A DNA stretch of 64,000 nt from Streptomyces noursei (GTDB lineage Bacteria > Actinomycetota > Actinomycetes > Streptomycetales > Streptomycetaceae). Within the stretch, counting starts at the first letter, position 1, and the number at the start of each line of letters is the position of its first letter. The stretch spans positions 127,908 to 191,907 of the forward strand of contig NZ_LWBU01000279.1 of the NCBI RefSeq assembly GCF_001646665.1, in the 5' to 3' direction. Under the pieces are notes generated by a model, which worked only from the letters and a program-made list of their open reading frames with translations, ran no database searches and was not told the origin of the DNA. Positions 25,938-34,503 of the stretch are shown piece after piece. The position numbers were made by a program, and so were the translations under genes.

Positions 25938-26127
25938 CCGGCGGTCAGGGGGGAAGCGCGCCGGGTGCCTGGTGCCGACACACCGGACACCCGGCGCGCT
26001 GTCGTACGTCCTCGGCCGGACCGCTCCGGCCCCGGGGACGGTAGCGTCGCCCCGGGGCGGGCCGGCGACGCGCGGGCCGGCTGCGGCCCCGGCCGCGACC
26101 GCGTCCCGAGGAGCACCGGAGGCCGCC

Positions 26128-26844
26128 ATGAGTGAACCGCACGCCCGGCTCGCCGCCGCCGCCGACGGTGTCCGGGAGGCGCTGGACCGCCTGGGCACGG
26201 CCGAGCGCGCGGAGCGGGAGCGGGCGTACCTGCGCAGCGACCTCACGCACCTGGGCGTGCCGGTGCCCGAGGTGCGGCGGACCGTGAAGTCGGCGCTCCG
26301 GGCGCTCGGTCCGCCCTCCCGCGACGACACGCTGCGGCTCGCGGCGCTGCTCTGGAGCGATGAGGTGTACGAGCACCGGCAGGCCGCGGTCGAGACCCTG
26401 ACCGCGCGGGCGGCCGCCGTGCTGCGGGCCGGGGACCTGGCCGGGCTGGAGCGGTACCTGCGGGCGTCGGGCACCTGGGCGCTGGTGGACCCCCTGGCCG
26501 TGCACGCCGTCGGGGCGGTGGTGAGCCGCGACCCGGCGGCGTGCGGTGACGCCCTGGACCGCTGGGCGCGGGACGAGGACTTCTGGCTCCGCCGGACGGC
26601 TCTCCTCGCCCTGCTGCCCGGTGTCCGCGCCGGCACGCCCGACCTGCCGCGTCTGAGCCGCTACGCCGACGCCATGCTCGACGAGCGGGAGTTCTTCGTC
26701 CGCAAGGCGATCGGCTGGGTCCTGCGCGAGGTCTCCGTGCGCGACCCGGGGTTCGTCGCGGCGTGGGTCCGGGAGCGACGCCCCCGGATGTCCGGTCTCA
26801 CCTGGCGCGAAGCCGTCCGCCGCCTGCCCGCCGGAACCGTGTGA
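26128..26844 (+). CDS. DNA alkylation repair protein, AlkD-like (HEAT repeats)
   Basis: A 238-residue all-helical protein; ATG 26128 follows GGAGG. The AlkD pattern is clear: YLRSDLTHLGVPVPEVRRTVK, WSDEVYEHRQAAVETL, WALVDPLAVHAVG, DFWLRRTALLALL and FFVRKAIGWVLREVS. AlkD glycosylases remove N3- and N7-alkylated purines by HEAT-repeat trapping of the damaged duplex, using an active-site Asp/Trp/Arg environment; WALVDPLAVHAV covers the Trp-Asp part. It appears to be transcribed alone, followed by a hairpin at 26968-27000. Confidence 0.9.
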   Translation: MSEPHARLAAAADGVREALDRLGTAERAERERAYLRSDLTHLGVPVPEVRRTVKSALRALGPPSRDDTLRLAALLWSDEVYEHRQAAVETLTARAAAVLRAGDLAGLERYLRASGTWALVDPLAVHAVGAVVSRDPAACGDALDRWARDEDFWLRRTALLALLPGVRAGTPDLPRLSRYADAMLDEREFFVRKAIGWVLREVSVRDPGFVAAWVRERRPRMSGLTWREAVRRLPAGTV

Positions 26845-26967
26845 AGGGTCCCGCGCCGGGACACCCCATCGAGGTTCGACTGATTTCAGCCATACCCCTA
26901 CCGGCGATGGCCGGTTCGGGTGCATGCTGAGCCCGCGGCGCTCGTACCCCCGACGGGTGGCCGTATC

Positions 26968-27000
26968 GGCTCCGCCCCGCAACGTCGCGCGGGCGGAGCC
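26968..27000 (+). terminator. Hairpin between the AlkD-like gene and a small ORF
   Basis: GGCTCCGCCCCGC (26968-26980) pairs with GCGGGCGGAGCC (26989-27000) with one bulged base and an 8-nt loop. It could end the AlkD-like transcript or attenuate the small gene 60 bases downstream. Confidence 0.5.
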
Positions 27001-27059
27001 GCGCCGCCTCCCGGCTCCCCACGGGAGGCCAGGCGCATGCCCGAGCGACTGGAGGCCTG

Positions 27060-27239
27060 ATGCCGAACGATCACCACGCCCGGTCCCTGCCCCTTTCCGA
27101 CGGATCCACTCGCGCCCCGGCGAAGGTGGCGGACGAGCTGTCCCTGGCGGACGCGGAACTGCTGGAGAGGTACCCGGCCGTCAGGGGAGTCGCCGAACGG
27201 TGGATGGTGCTGAGGAGGGAATCGGGGAGCACCGGCTGA
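27060..27239 (+). CDS. Small protein, 59 aa, unrecognised
   Basis: An ATG eight bases after GGAGG opens a frame with strong G/C preference at third positions and a sensible composition: a polar N-terminus (PNDHHARSLPLSDGS), then an amphipathic helix (VADELSLADAELLERYPAV, GVAERWMVLRRES). No signal peptide, membrane helix or cysteine. The ribosome-binding site, codon use and isolation by hairpins on both sides (26968-27000 and 27362-27400) make it a credible gene. Function unknown. Confidence 0.55.
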   Translation: MPNDHHARSLPLSDGSTRAPAKVADELSLADAELLERYPAVRGVAERWMVLRRESGSTG

Positions 27240-27361
27240 CCGGCGCCGCGCGCCGGCCGCTCGGCGGCCGTCTGTGTGCGGGGGCCGGTGGTGGCGGATC
27301 GCCAGGGGCGGGCCGCAGGTCGCGACACGGGCCACTCCGGCGAGGCGTTGAGGACGCGGTA

Positions 27362-27400
27362 CGGGCCCGTGGGCAGCTCCGGGAGGTGCCCACGGGCCCG
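27362..27400 (+). terminator. Strong GC terminator hairpin (14-bp perfect stem)
   Basis: CGGGCCCGTGGGCA (27362-27375) pairs perfectly with TGCCCACGGGCCCG (27387-27400) around an 11-nt loop; no T-run. It lies 120 bases after the 59-codon gene. Confidence 0.7.
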
Positions 27401-27634
27401 CGCACGGCCGGCCGATCCGGTGCCGCTCCCCCAGGTCCACCTCTCCTGCCCGGGTGCGCCCGGCGCGGGACGTCCACGTCCTGCGGCGCTTCACGGGGGC
27501 CTTCTCCCGGGCTCTCGCGGGTGGTGCCGCCCTGGCCACGGACGGGCGCGCCGGCCCGTCCGTCCGTACCGGGACTTCCGGCCCGTTTCGTCCGGGCCGG
27601 AGGGCCCGGAAACGGAACGGTTGCCACCGCGGGC

Positions 27635-27658
27635 GTTTACCGCTGCCGGGCGGGGCAA
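27635..27658 (+). promoter_or_regulatory. Sigma-B-like promoter of the GlsB-type gene
   Basis: GTTT at 27635, 14-base spacer, GGGCAA at 27653; compares with the Streptomyces sigma-B consensus GNNT-N14-16-GGGTAC. The -10 has two mismatches. Predicted transcript start is about 50 bases before ATG 27716. Confidence 0.45.
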
Positions 27659-27715
27659 AGCGGTGTGATGTCCCGCCGCGTGGCGGAACGTGCGGAAAGC
27701 TACGGGAGGTCGAGA

Positions 27716-28000
27716 ATGGGAATCATCGCGTGGATCATCATCGGGCTGCTGGCCGGTGCGATCGCCAAGGCGCTGATGCCGGGACGTGACCCGGGCGGCA
27801 TTCTGGTGACCATGCTGATCGGCATCGTGGGCGGTCTGCTGGGCGGCTGGCTGGGCAAGGTCATCTTCGGTGTCGAGTCGATCGACGGCTTCTTCGACCT
27901 GTCGACGTGGATAGCCGCGATCATCGGTTCGGTGATCATTCTGGCTCTCTACCGGCTCATCACCGGGCGAGGGCACCGGGGTCACGGGGTGCACGCCTGA
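27716..28000 (+). CDS. GlsB/YeaQ/YmgE family stress-response membrane protein
   Basis: A 94-residue membrane protein with three Gly-rich hydrophobic helices: GIIAWIIIGLLAGAIAKALM, GILVTMLIGIVGGLLGGWLG and STWIAAIIGSVIILALYRLI. This is the transglycosylase-associated/GlsB family, induced by envelope or osmotic stress in many bacteria; its mechanism is unknown. ATG 27716 follows GGGAGG. A sigma-B-like promoter lies upstream, which fits a stress role. Confidence 0.92.
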   Translation: MGIIAWIIIGLLAGAIAKALMPGRDPGGILVTMLIGIVGGLLGGWLGKVIFGVESIDGFFDLSTWIAAIIGSVIILALYRLITGRGHRGHGVHA

Positions 28001-28020
28001 CCCCGTACCGAACGTGTCCC

Positions 28021-28038
28021 CGGGGGTGTGAGCCCCCG
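28021..28038 (+). terminator. Short hairpin after the GlsB-type gene
   Basis: CGGGGG-TGTGAG-CCCCCG, 6-bp stem and 6-nt loop, 20 bases after the stop; a weak terminator or attenuator ahead of the leader peptide and PP2C gene. Confidence 0.4.
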
Positions 28039-28074
28039 ACGGACACCGGAAGCACGAGGAAAGAGGGCGCCACG

Positions 28075-28149
28075 ATGTACCGTCCCGGCGAGACGCACGC
28101 TCCGGCCGTGGGAGCGGCCGCCGGCACCGGTACCGTGGCGCCTTCGTGA
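28075..28149 (+). CDS. 24-codon leader ORF overlapping the PP2C gene start
   Basis: ATG 28075 is preceded by GAGGAAAGAGGG, a far better ribosome-binding site than the downstream gene has. The short product (MYRPGETHAPAVGAAAGTG...) ends at TGA 28147-28149, whose last base is the first base of ATG 28149. The phosphatase gene itself has no Shine-Dalgarno sequence, so ribosomes probably reach it by translating this leader. The peptide shows no targeting signal; its role is probably cis-acting. Confidence 0.55.
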   Translation: MYRPGETHAPAVGAAAGTGTVAPS

Positions 28150-29900
28150 TGCGGTCGCACACCGCCGACGTGGCGTCCCTGAAGGCCTACATCGAGCGCG
28201 AGATCACGACGCTGCGGGCGGAGGTGCGCCGGCGGGCCGAGACGGCGGGGGTGGCGGAGCCGTCGCCCGGCCGGTCCACCGGCGGGATCGGCGGGCCGTC
28301 GCCGGAGGCCGGGGGCACCCTGACGGCGCAGTGCTCCTGCGGCCAGGGACACGGCTCCCCGCACACGTGCGTGGACGCGGACGAGCGGCACGACCCGTGG
28401 ACGTGCCTGTGCGCGACGCTGCCGGCCATTCCGGTGTCGGCTGCGCTGCTGGCCCCGGTGCGTGACGACTTCGGCGGGGTCACCGACTTCGTCATCCGCG
28501 CCGGCAACCACATCCGCTCCGCCGAATGGCTGGTCTCACCGGACCAGCAGGTCGGGCAGCGGTTCTTCGCGGAGGCCCGGCCCGGGGCGGCGGCCGGCGG
28601 GCTGCTGGCCGCGCTGAAGGAGGTCCTGGACGGCGGGCGGGCCCTGAACGGCCTGGTGGTGGACTACACCGAGGAACGGTACGGCAGGCTGCGGCGCGTC
28701 CAGCTGGTGCACCACGCGTCGTCGTGCGGCGACCAGGTGCTCACGACCTGGCGCCCCGTGCGCAGCCAGGCCGAGCTGCTCACCATCGACGCGCAGCACC
28801 TGGCGTCGATGGGGTGGGGGCGCTGGGACCTGCTGTCCGGTGCCGTGACGTGGTCGGAGGGGCTGCAGCGGATCTTCCGTACCGATCCGGCGCTGCCGTG
28901 GTCGCTCCTCGAGCTGTGCGACGCGCTGGTGCCGGCGGACGTGGGGCCGTTCGGCGAGTTCGTCGCCTCGGTGCTGGCCGGTGAGGAACCGGCCTGGACC
29001 CGGATCAGGTTCCGGGTGCTGGGCGAGGTCCGGACGGTCGATCTGCTGGGCCGGCCGGTGGCGGGCACCGACGGCCGGCCGTGGGCCCTGCAGATCGTGG
29101 CCCGGGACCTCACTCCCCAGATGCGCAGCCGCCGCAGGCTGGTGGAGAAGCAGGTGGAGACCGAGCAGTTGCGGCAGCAGGCCGCGGCCGAGCGGCACGT
29201 CGCCTCGGCCCTGCGGGAGGCGCTGCTGCCGACCTACTCCGAGGGGCTGGCCGAGCTGGGGCTGGAGGTGGCCGCCGCGTACCTGCCCGCGGAGCCGGAC
29301 GCCGCGGTGGGCGGCGACTGGTACAAGTGCCGGCCGCTCACGGACGGCCGGGCGCTGATCGCCATCGGGGACGCGAGCGGGCACGGCCTGGAGGCGGTCG
29401 CCCGGATGGCGCAGCAGCGTCACGCCATGGCGGGGCTCGCCCAGACGGGGGCGTGCGCCGGGGACGTCACGACGTGGCTGAACGAGCTGGTGTGTTCCGA
29501 CCCCTCGTCGGCGACGGCCACCGTGGTGGTCGGCCATATCGGCCCGGACCGGGTGTTCCGGTGGACGTGTGCCGGGCACCCGGCGCCGTTGCTGCTGCGC
29601 GAGGGGCGTGCGTACGCGATGCCGACGGAGCACCGCGGGCCGCTGCTGGGGGTGCTGCCCGGGCACCGGTACGAGACGTCGGAGTTCCCGCTGGAACGGG
29701 GCGACGTGCTGCTGATGTACACCGACGGGGTGGTCGAGCGGCGCGGGCAGGACATCACCGAGGGCATCACGGCCCTGACGGGGCTCCTCGCGGCGAGCGG
29801 CGGACTGCCGCCGCGGCGGATCGTCGACCGGCTGACGGAGGAGTACGAGCGCGGCGCCCACGACGACGACGCGTGTCTGCTCGCCGTCCGGGTGGACTGA
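28149..29900 (+). CDS. SpoIIE-type PP2C phosphatase with PAS-like sensor and Cys-rich N-terminus
   Basis: A 583-residue phosphatase starting at ATG 28149 (GTG 28146 is one codon upstream). The N-terminal 50 residues are a charged helix (TADVASLKAYIEREITTLRAEV). Residues about 62-100 are unusual for the family: CSCGQGHGSPHTC followed by DPWTCLC, five cysteines and two histidines that could bind a metal or sense redox state. Two PAS-like regions follow (VRDDFGGVTDFVIRAGN; WGRWDLLSGAVTWSEGLQRIF). The catalytic domain has VGGDWYKCRPL, GDASGHGLEA, MYTDGVVERRG and DDDACLLAV. It should dephosphorylate an anti-anti-sigma factor; none is encoded nearby. Translation appears coupled to the leader ORF. 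Confidence 0.9.
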   Translation: MRSHTADVASLKAYIEREITTLRAEVRRRAETAGVAEPSPGRSTGGIGGPSPEAGGTLTAQCSCGQGHGSPHTCVDADERHDPWTCLCATLPAIPVSAALLAPVRDDFGGVTDFVIRAGNHIRSAEWLVSPDQQVGQRFFAEARPGAAAGGLLAALKEVLDGGRALNGLVVDYTEERYGRLRRVQLVHHASSCGDQVLTTWRPVRSQAELLTIDAQHLASMGWGRWDLLSGAVTWSEGLQRIFRTDPALPWSLLELCDALVPADVGPFGEFVASVLAGEEPAWTRIRFRVLGEVRTVDLLGRPVAGTDGRPWALQIVARDLTPQMRSRRRLVEKQVETEQLRQQAAAERHVASALREALLPTYSEGLAELGLEVAAAYLPAEPDAAVGGDWYKCRPLTDGRALIAIGDASGHGLEAVARMAQQRHAMAGLAQTGACAGDVTTWLNELVCSDPSSATATVVVGHIGPDRVFRWTCAGHPAPLLLREGRAYAMPTEHRGPLLGVLPGHRYETSEFPLERGDVLLMYTDGVVERRGQDITEGITALTGLLAASGGLPPRRIVDRLTEEYERGAHDDDACLLAVRVD

Positions 29901-30038
29901 CCGCGGTCCGTTCGGCGGAAGGTGTCATCGGTGCAGTCCGGTGACGTGCCGCAGGCCGGCGCGCCGCCGGTGCGAAACGGTGCTCGCCCCCGCGCCCTCC
30001 CCCGGCCGGGGCGCGAACTTCCGCGCCTGCGGGTGTGA

Positions 30039-30067
30039 TTGACGGGCGGTCCGGCAGCCGCTACCCC
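30039..30067 (+). promoter_or_regulatory. Candidate housekeeping promoter of the amidase gene
   Basis: TTGACG (30039) and TACCCC (30062) are 17 bases apart, about 40 bases before the TTG start at 30109. Confidence 0.5.
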
Positions 30068-30108
30068 TGTACGGGTCGCCGTCTTCCGTCCGGCTTCTGG
30101 AGGCCGCC

Positions 30109-32085
30109 TTGCCCGCTCCGGCTCGTCGACACGCACGCCGCGCAGGGCGCGTACGGGCAGCGGGAGCGGTGGTGGCGTCCGTCGCGCTGCTGCTGCCGCT
30201 GGTCTCCGCGGCGCCGCCCGCCACCGCCGGGAGGCCGCCCGCGCAGGGGGCTCTCCAGGACGACTTCGCGGCTGCCGCGGCCGAGTACGGGGTGCCGCGG
30301 AGCGTGCTGCTCGCGGTGTCGTACCTGCAGTCCCGCTGGGACGGTCACGGCGGCGCGCCCAGCGTGACCGGGGGGTACGGACCCATGCACCTCACCGACG
30401 CGCGGGCGGCGCTGGCCTCGGCGCCGCACCACTCGCACGGTGCGGAGGACCCGCGCGGTGACGCCTCGCGTCCGGTGAGGCACGGCGCGGACGCCGGGGC
30501 GGTGCCCGCGCCGTCCGTCCTCCCCGAGCGGCTGCGGACCCTGGAGCGGGCCGCCCGGCTGACCGGGCTCGCCCCCGAGCGGCTGCGCACCGGTACGGCC
30601 GCGAACATCCGGGGCGGGGCGGCCCTGCTGGCGGCCGCGCAGCGGGAGCTGGGCCACCCGGCGAGCGCCGACCCGGGCGACTGGTACGGCGCGGTGGCGC
30701 GGTACTCGGGCGCCGACGACACGGCGACCGCCACGACCTACGCGAACGACGTCTACGACGTCATCCGTGCGGGTGAGCGACGGGTGACGGACAGCGGGCA
30801 GGTGGTGGTTCTGCCCGCGGACCCGGACGTGGTGCCCGACATGGGGCAGGTCGCCGGGCTGGGGCTGCGGGCGCCGGCGTCGGAGGGGACCGAGTGCCCG
30901 CGGACGGTGGCGTGCGAGTGGATCCCCGCGCCGTACGAGGAGTTCGGCGAGGGCGACTACGGCAACCACGACAAGGCGGAGCGGCCCGCGTCCCAGGGGA
31001 TCGACTACATCGTCATCCATGACACCGAGGCGACCTGGGACGTCACGCTGAAGCTGGTGCAGGACCCGCGGTACGTGTCGTGGCACTACTCGCTGCGCTC
31101 GTCCGACGGGCACATCGCCCAGCACGTGCCGCTGAAGGACGTCGGCTGGCACGCGGGCAACTGGTACGTCAACGCGAGGTCCGTGGGTCTGGAGCACGAG
31201 GGCTTCCTGGTGGCGCCGGACGCCTGGTACACGGAGGCCATGTACCGCACGTCGGCTCGGCTGGTGCGGTACCTGGCGAAGCGGTACGGGGTCCCGCTGG
31301 ACCGGCAGCACGTGCTGGGCCACGACAACGTGCCCGGCCCGACCGCCGGCACGGTACGCGGCATGCACACCGACCCCGGCCCGTACTGGGACTGGGCGCA
31401 CTACTTCGCGCTGCTGGGGCGGCCGTTCACGCCGACCGCCGGGCCGCGCGCGGACATCGTGACGATCCGCCCCCGGTACGCCGCCCACCAGCCGCTCTAC
31501 ACCGGCTGCGCGAAGCCCGCCGAGGCCTGTCCGCCGCACGGCAGCGGCGCCGTGCGGCTGCACACGCGGCCGGACGAGAACGCGCCCCTGGTGAGGGACG
31601 TGGGGCTGCGTCCGGGCGGGGAGGACTCGACCACCGGCGTCAACGACACCGGGGCGCGGGCGTCGACGGGGCAGAAGTACGCGGTGGCGGAGCGGCGCGG
31701 GGGGTGGACGGCGATCTGGTACCTGGGGCAGAAGGCGTGGTTCGCCAATCCGCGGACGCGTCCGGCGGCGGTGGGCTCGCGCGGCCGGGTGCTCACGCCG
31801 AGGGAGGGGCTGGCGGAGATCCCGGTGTACGGGCGGGCCTACCCGGAGGCGTCCGCCTACCCGGCGGGCGTGCCGGTCCAGGCGGTGACGCCGTTGCCGT
31901 ACAGGCTTTCGGCGGGTCAGCGGTACGTGGTGGGCGGCCGGGTCCCGGGCGAGTACTACTACGCCCCGTCCTTCGACACGTCGGGGCACCGGGTGGTGCG
32001 GGGCCGGGAGGCGTACTACGAGATCCAGTTCGGACACCGGGTGGCGTTCGTGAAGGAGGCGGACGTGACCGTTTCGCCTGGGTGA
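30109..32085 (+). CDS. Secreted N-acetylmuramoyl-L-alanine amidase with lysozyme-like N-terminal domain
   Basis: A 658-residue exoenzyme. TTG 30109 is chosen because TGGAGG lies five bases upstream and a signal peptide begins at once (GAVVASVALLLPLVSAAPPATA). Residues about 48-215 resemble a transglycosylase/lysozyme-like fold (DDFAAAAAEYGVPRSVLLAV, GGYGPMHLTD). About 295-450 are an Amidase_2/PGRP domain with zinc ligands in YIVIHDTEATWD and QHVLGHDNVPGP and substrate-side WHAGNW. The C-terminal 200 residues look like SH3-type repeats (AVRLHTRPDENAPLVRDVG, TAIWYLGQKAWFANP). It should cleave peptide stems from peptidoglycan outside the cell. It is probably a single-gene transcript. Confidence 0.92.
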   Translation: MPAPARRHARRAGRVRAAGAVVASVALLLPLVSAAPPATAGRPPAQGALQDDFAAAAAEYGVPRSVLLAVSYLQSRWDGHGGAPSVTGGYGPMHLTDARAALASAPHHSHGAEDPRGDASRPVRHGADAGAVPAPSVLPERLRTLERAARLTGLAPERLRTGTAANIRGGAALLAAAQRELGHPASADPGDWYGAVARYSGADDTATATTYANDVYDVIRAGERRVTDSGQVVVLPADPDVVPDMGQVAGLGLRAPASEGTECPRTVACEWIPAPYEEFGEGDYGNHDKAERPASQGIDYIVIHDTEATWDVTLKLVQDPRYVSWHYSLRSSDGHIAQHVPLKDVGWHAGNWYVNARSVGLEHEGFLVAPDAWYTEAMYRTSARLVRYLAKRYGVPLDRQHVLGHDNVPGPTAGTVRGMHTDPGPYWDWAHYFALLGRPFTPTAGPRADIVTIRPRYAAHQPLYTGCAKPAEACPPHGSGAVRLHTRPDENAPLVRDVGLRPGGEDSTTGVNDTGARASTGQKYAVAERRGGWTAIWYLGQKAWFANPRTRPAAVGSRGRVLTPREGLAEIPVYGRAYPEASAYPAGVPVQAVTPLPYRLSAGQRYVVGGRVPGEYYYAPSFDTSGHRVVRGREAYYEIQFGHRVAFVKEADVTVSPG

Positions 32086-32099
32086 GGGGCTCCGGGGAA

Positions 32100-32111
32100 G
32101 CCATCAATGGC
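32100..32111. promoter_or_regulatory. Palindrome GCCAT-CA-ATGGC ahead of the geosmin synthase gene
   Basis: Perfect 5-2-5 inverted repeat 95 bases before the geosmin synthase ATG, in a short AT-rich patch that also holds CATATGACTAATACGG. Confidence 0.3.
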
Positions 32112-32205
32112 GTTCATATGACTAATACGGGGGGCGGCGTGGGCCGAGGTGCCGAGGGGTAGGGGGGCCGCGGTATGTCCACCTTCCCCGAAAGGCGCCG
32201 CACGC

Positions 32206-34482
32206 ATGGCACAGCCCTTCGTCCTGCCGGATTTCTACATGCCGTATCCGGCACGCCTCAATCCCCATGTGGAGGCGGCCCGTTCCCACACCAGGACGTG
32301 GGCGCGCCGGATGGGGATGCTGGAGGGATCGGGGGTCTGGGACCAGCAGGACCTCGACGCGCACGACTACGCCCTGCTCTGCGCCTACACCCACCCGGAC
32401 TGCGACTCGGACGCACTGTCCCTGGTCACCGACTGGTACGTCTGGGTCTTCTTCTTCGACGACCACTTCCTCGAGGTCTTCAAGCGCACCCAGGACCTCG
32501 CGGGCGGCAAGGCCTACCTGGACCGGCTGCCGGCCTTCATGCCGCTCGACCTGTCCCAGGAGATGCCGGAGCCGACCAACCCGGTGGAGGCCGGACTCGC
32601 CGACCTGTGGACGCGGACCGTGCCGAGCATGTCGGCGGCGTGGCGGTCCCGGTTCGCCGAGGCGACCGAGCACCTGCTCAACGAGTCGCTGTGGGAACTG
32701 GCGAACATCAACGAGGGGCGGATCGCCAACCCGGTCGAGTACATCGAGATGCGCCGCAAGGTGGGTGGCGCCCCGTGGTCGGCCGGTCTGGTGGAGTACG
32801 CCGCGGGGGCCGAGGTGCCCGAGTCGGTGGCGGCCTCCCGGCCGCTGCGGGTGCTGCGGGACGCCTTCTCGGACGCGGTGCACCTGCGCAACGACCTCTT
32901 CTCGTACCAGCGCGAGGTCGAGGACGAGGGCGAGAACAGCAACGGCGTCCTGGTGCTGGAGAAGTTCCTGGAGTGCACCACCCAGGAGGCCGCCGAGGCC
33001 GTCAACGACCTGCTGACCTCACGGCTCCAGCAGTTCGAGAACACCGCCCTGACCGAGGTCCCCCAACTCTGCCTGGACAAGGGCCTCGACGCCGTGGAGT
33101 GCGCCGCGATCGCCGCGTACACCAAGGGGCTGCAGGACTGGCAGTCCGGCGGTCACGAGTGGCACATGCGCTCCAGCCGCTACATGAACGAGGACGCCAG
33201 GACCGGGCCGTCGCTCTTCAGCGGTGTGCTGGGCACCTCGGCGCTCGACATCACCACCCTCTTCGGCCGCCCGGCCGCCGCGCGGGCCCGCAGCCTCACC
33301 CACGTGCCGCACCGGCACGTCGGCCCCTCGCTGCTGCCGGACTTCGACCTGCCGTACCCGCTGACGCTCAGCCCCCACCTCGACGACGCGCGCGCCAAGT
33401 CCCTGGCGTGGGCCGGCCGGATGGGCCTGCTCGACGACATCTGGGACGAGCGGATGCTGGCCGGCTTCGACTTCGCCCTGTGCAGTGCCGGGCTCGACCC
33501 GGACGCCACCGCCGAGGAACTGGAGCTCAGCGCCGAGTGGCTCACCTGGGGCACGTACGGCGACGACTACTACCCGCTGGTCTTCGGGCGGCCGCGTGAC
33601 CTCGCCGGGGCGAAGCTCTGCCACGAGCGGCTCCTGACGTGCATGCCCGTCGACGACCCGGAGGCCGGGGCCGCGGGGGCGGTCAGCCCCATGGAGCGGT
33701 CGCTGGCAGACCTGTGGGCGCGCACGGCGGGGCCGATGGGCCCCGGGGCGCGGGCGTCGCTGCGCAAGGCGCTGGACGACATGCTGGAGAGCTGGCTGTG
33801 GGAGCTGCACAACCAGGCGCAGCACCGGGTGCCCGACCCCGTGGACTACGTGGAGATGCGGCGGCTGACCTTCGGCTCCGACCTGACGATGAGCCTGGCG
33901 CGCCTGCGCCACCAGCACCACCTGCCGCAGGAGCTGCTGCGGAGCGGGACCGTGCGCAGCATGGAGAACGCCGTGGCGGACTACGCCACGATGATCAACG
34001 ACCTCTTCTCGTACCAGAAGGAGATCGAGGTCGAGGGTGAGGTGCACAACGGCGTGCTGGTGGTGCAGTCCTTCTTCGGCTGCGACTACCCGACCGGCGT
34101 GCGGATCGTCGACGACCTCATGCGCGGCCGACTGCGCCAGTTCGAGCACGTGAAGGAGCAGGAACTGCCCGTCCTCAGCGAGCAGTTCGCGCTGGACCAG
34201 GACGGCAGGGCGGCCCTCGCCGCGTACGTCCGGGAGCTGGAGGACTGGCTGGCCGGGATCCTCAACTGGCACCGGGGCGTGCGCCGCTACCGGGACGAGG
34301 ACGTCCGCTCCGGCGCCGGCACGGCCCGGCTGCGGGCCGGCGCGGTCGTCCCGCCGGGCCGGTCGGCGGCGCACGGGGCCGGCGAGGCCGCCGGGGCCGG
34401 ACGCCCGGCCGTGGGCCTGCCCGCCGGGCCCACCGGGCTGGGCACCTCGGCGGCCCGGCCGGCGGAACTGTTCACCCCGTAG
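32206..34482 (+). CDS. geoA: Bifunctional germacradienol/geosmin synthase
   Basis: A 758-residue two-domain sesquiterpene cyclase that turns farnesyl diphosphate into geosmin, the earthy odorant. The N-terminal domain (1 to about 365; FPP to germacradienol/germacrene D) carries DDHFLE at residues 85-90 and NDLFSYQRE from Asn229. The C-terminal domain (about 375-700; germacradienol to geosmin) carries DDYYP from Asp453 and NDLFSYQKE from Asn598. All Mg2+-binding motifs of the S. coelicolor enzyme are intact at nearly the same positions. ATG 32206 follows GAAAGG. The low-complexity tail after residue 705 (Ala/Gly/Pro-rich, ending GLGTSAARPAELFTP) looks longer than usual. The S4-domain neighbour is common at this locus. 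Confidence 0.98.
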   Translation: MAQPFVLPDFYMPYPARLNPHVEAARSHTRTWARRMGMLEGSGVWDQQDLDAHDYALLCAYTHPDCDSDALSLVTDWYVWVFFFDDHFLEVFKRTQDLAGGKAYLDRLPAFMPLDLSQEMPEPTNPVEAGLADLWTRTVPSMSAAWRSRFAEATEHLLNESLWELANINEGRIANPVEYIEMRRKVGGAPWSAGLVEYAAGAEVPESVAASRPLRVLRDAFSDAVHLRNDLFSYQREVEDEGENSNGVLVLEKFLECTTQEAAEAVNDLLTSRLQQFENTALTEVPQLCLDKGLDAVECAAIAAYTKGLQDWQSGGHEWHMRSSRYMNEDARTGPSLFSGVLGTSALDITTLFGRPAAARARSLTHVPHRHVGPSLLPDFDLPYPLTLSPHLDDARAKSLAWAGRMGLLDDIWDERMLAGFDFALCSAGLDPDATAEELELSAEWLTWGTYGDDYYPLVFGRPRDLAGAKLCHERLLTCMPVDDPEAGAAGAVSPMERSLADLWARTAGPMGPGARASLRKALDDMLESWLWELHNQAQHRVPDPVDYVEMRRLTFGSDLTMSLARLRHQHHLPQELLRSGTVRSMENAVADYATMINDLFSYQKEIEVEGEVHNGVLVVQSFFGCDYPTGVRIVDDLMRGRLRQFEHVKEQELPVLSEQFALDQDGRAALAAYVRELEDWLAGILNWHRGVRRYRDEDVRSGAGTARLRAGAVVPPGRSAAHGAGEAAGAGRPAVGLPAGPTGLGTSAARPAELFTP

Positions 34483-34503
34483 CCGCCGCCGGGCGGTACG
34501 GGG

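Larger units (their letters stand above)
27240..27715. other. 476-bp stretch with terminator and stress-type promoter, no gene seen
   Basis: The first half carries a strong terminator hairpin (27362-27400). The second half, more AT-rich near the end, holds a sigma-B-like promoter (27635-27658) and the ribosome-binding site of the GlsB-like gene. The frames crossing it look like composition artefacts. Confidence 0.5.
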
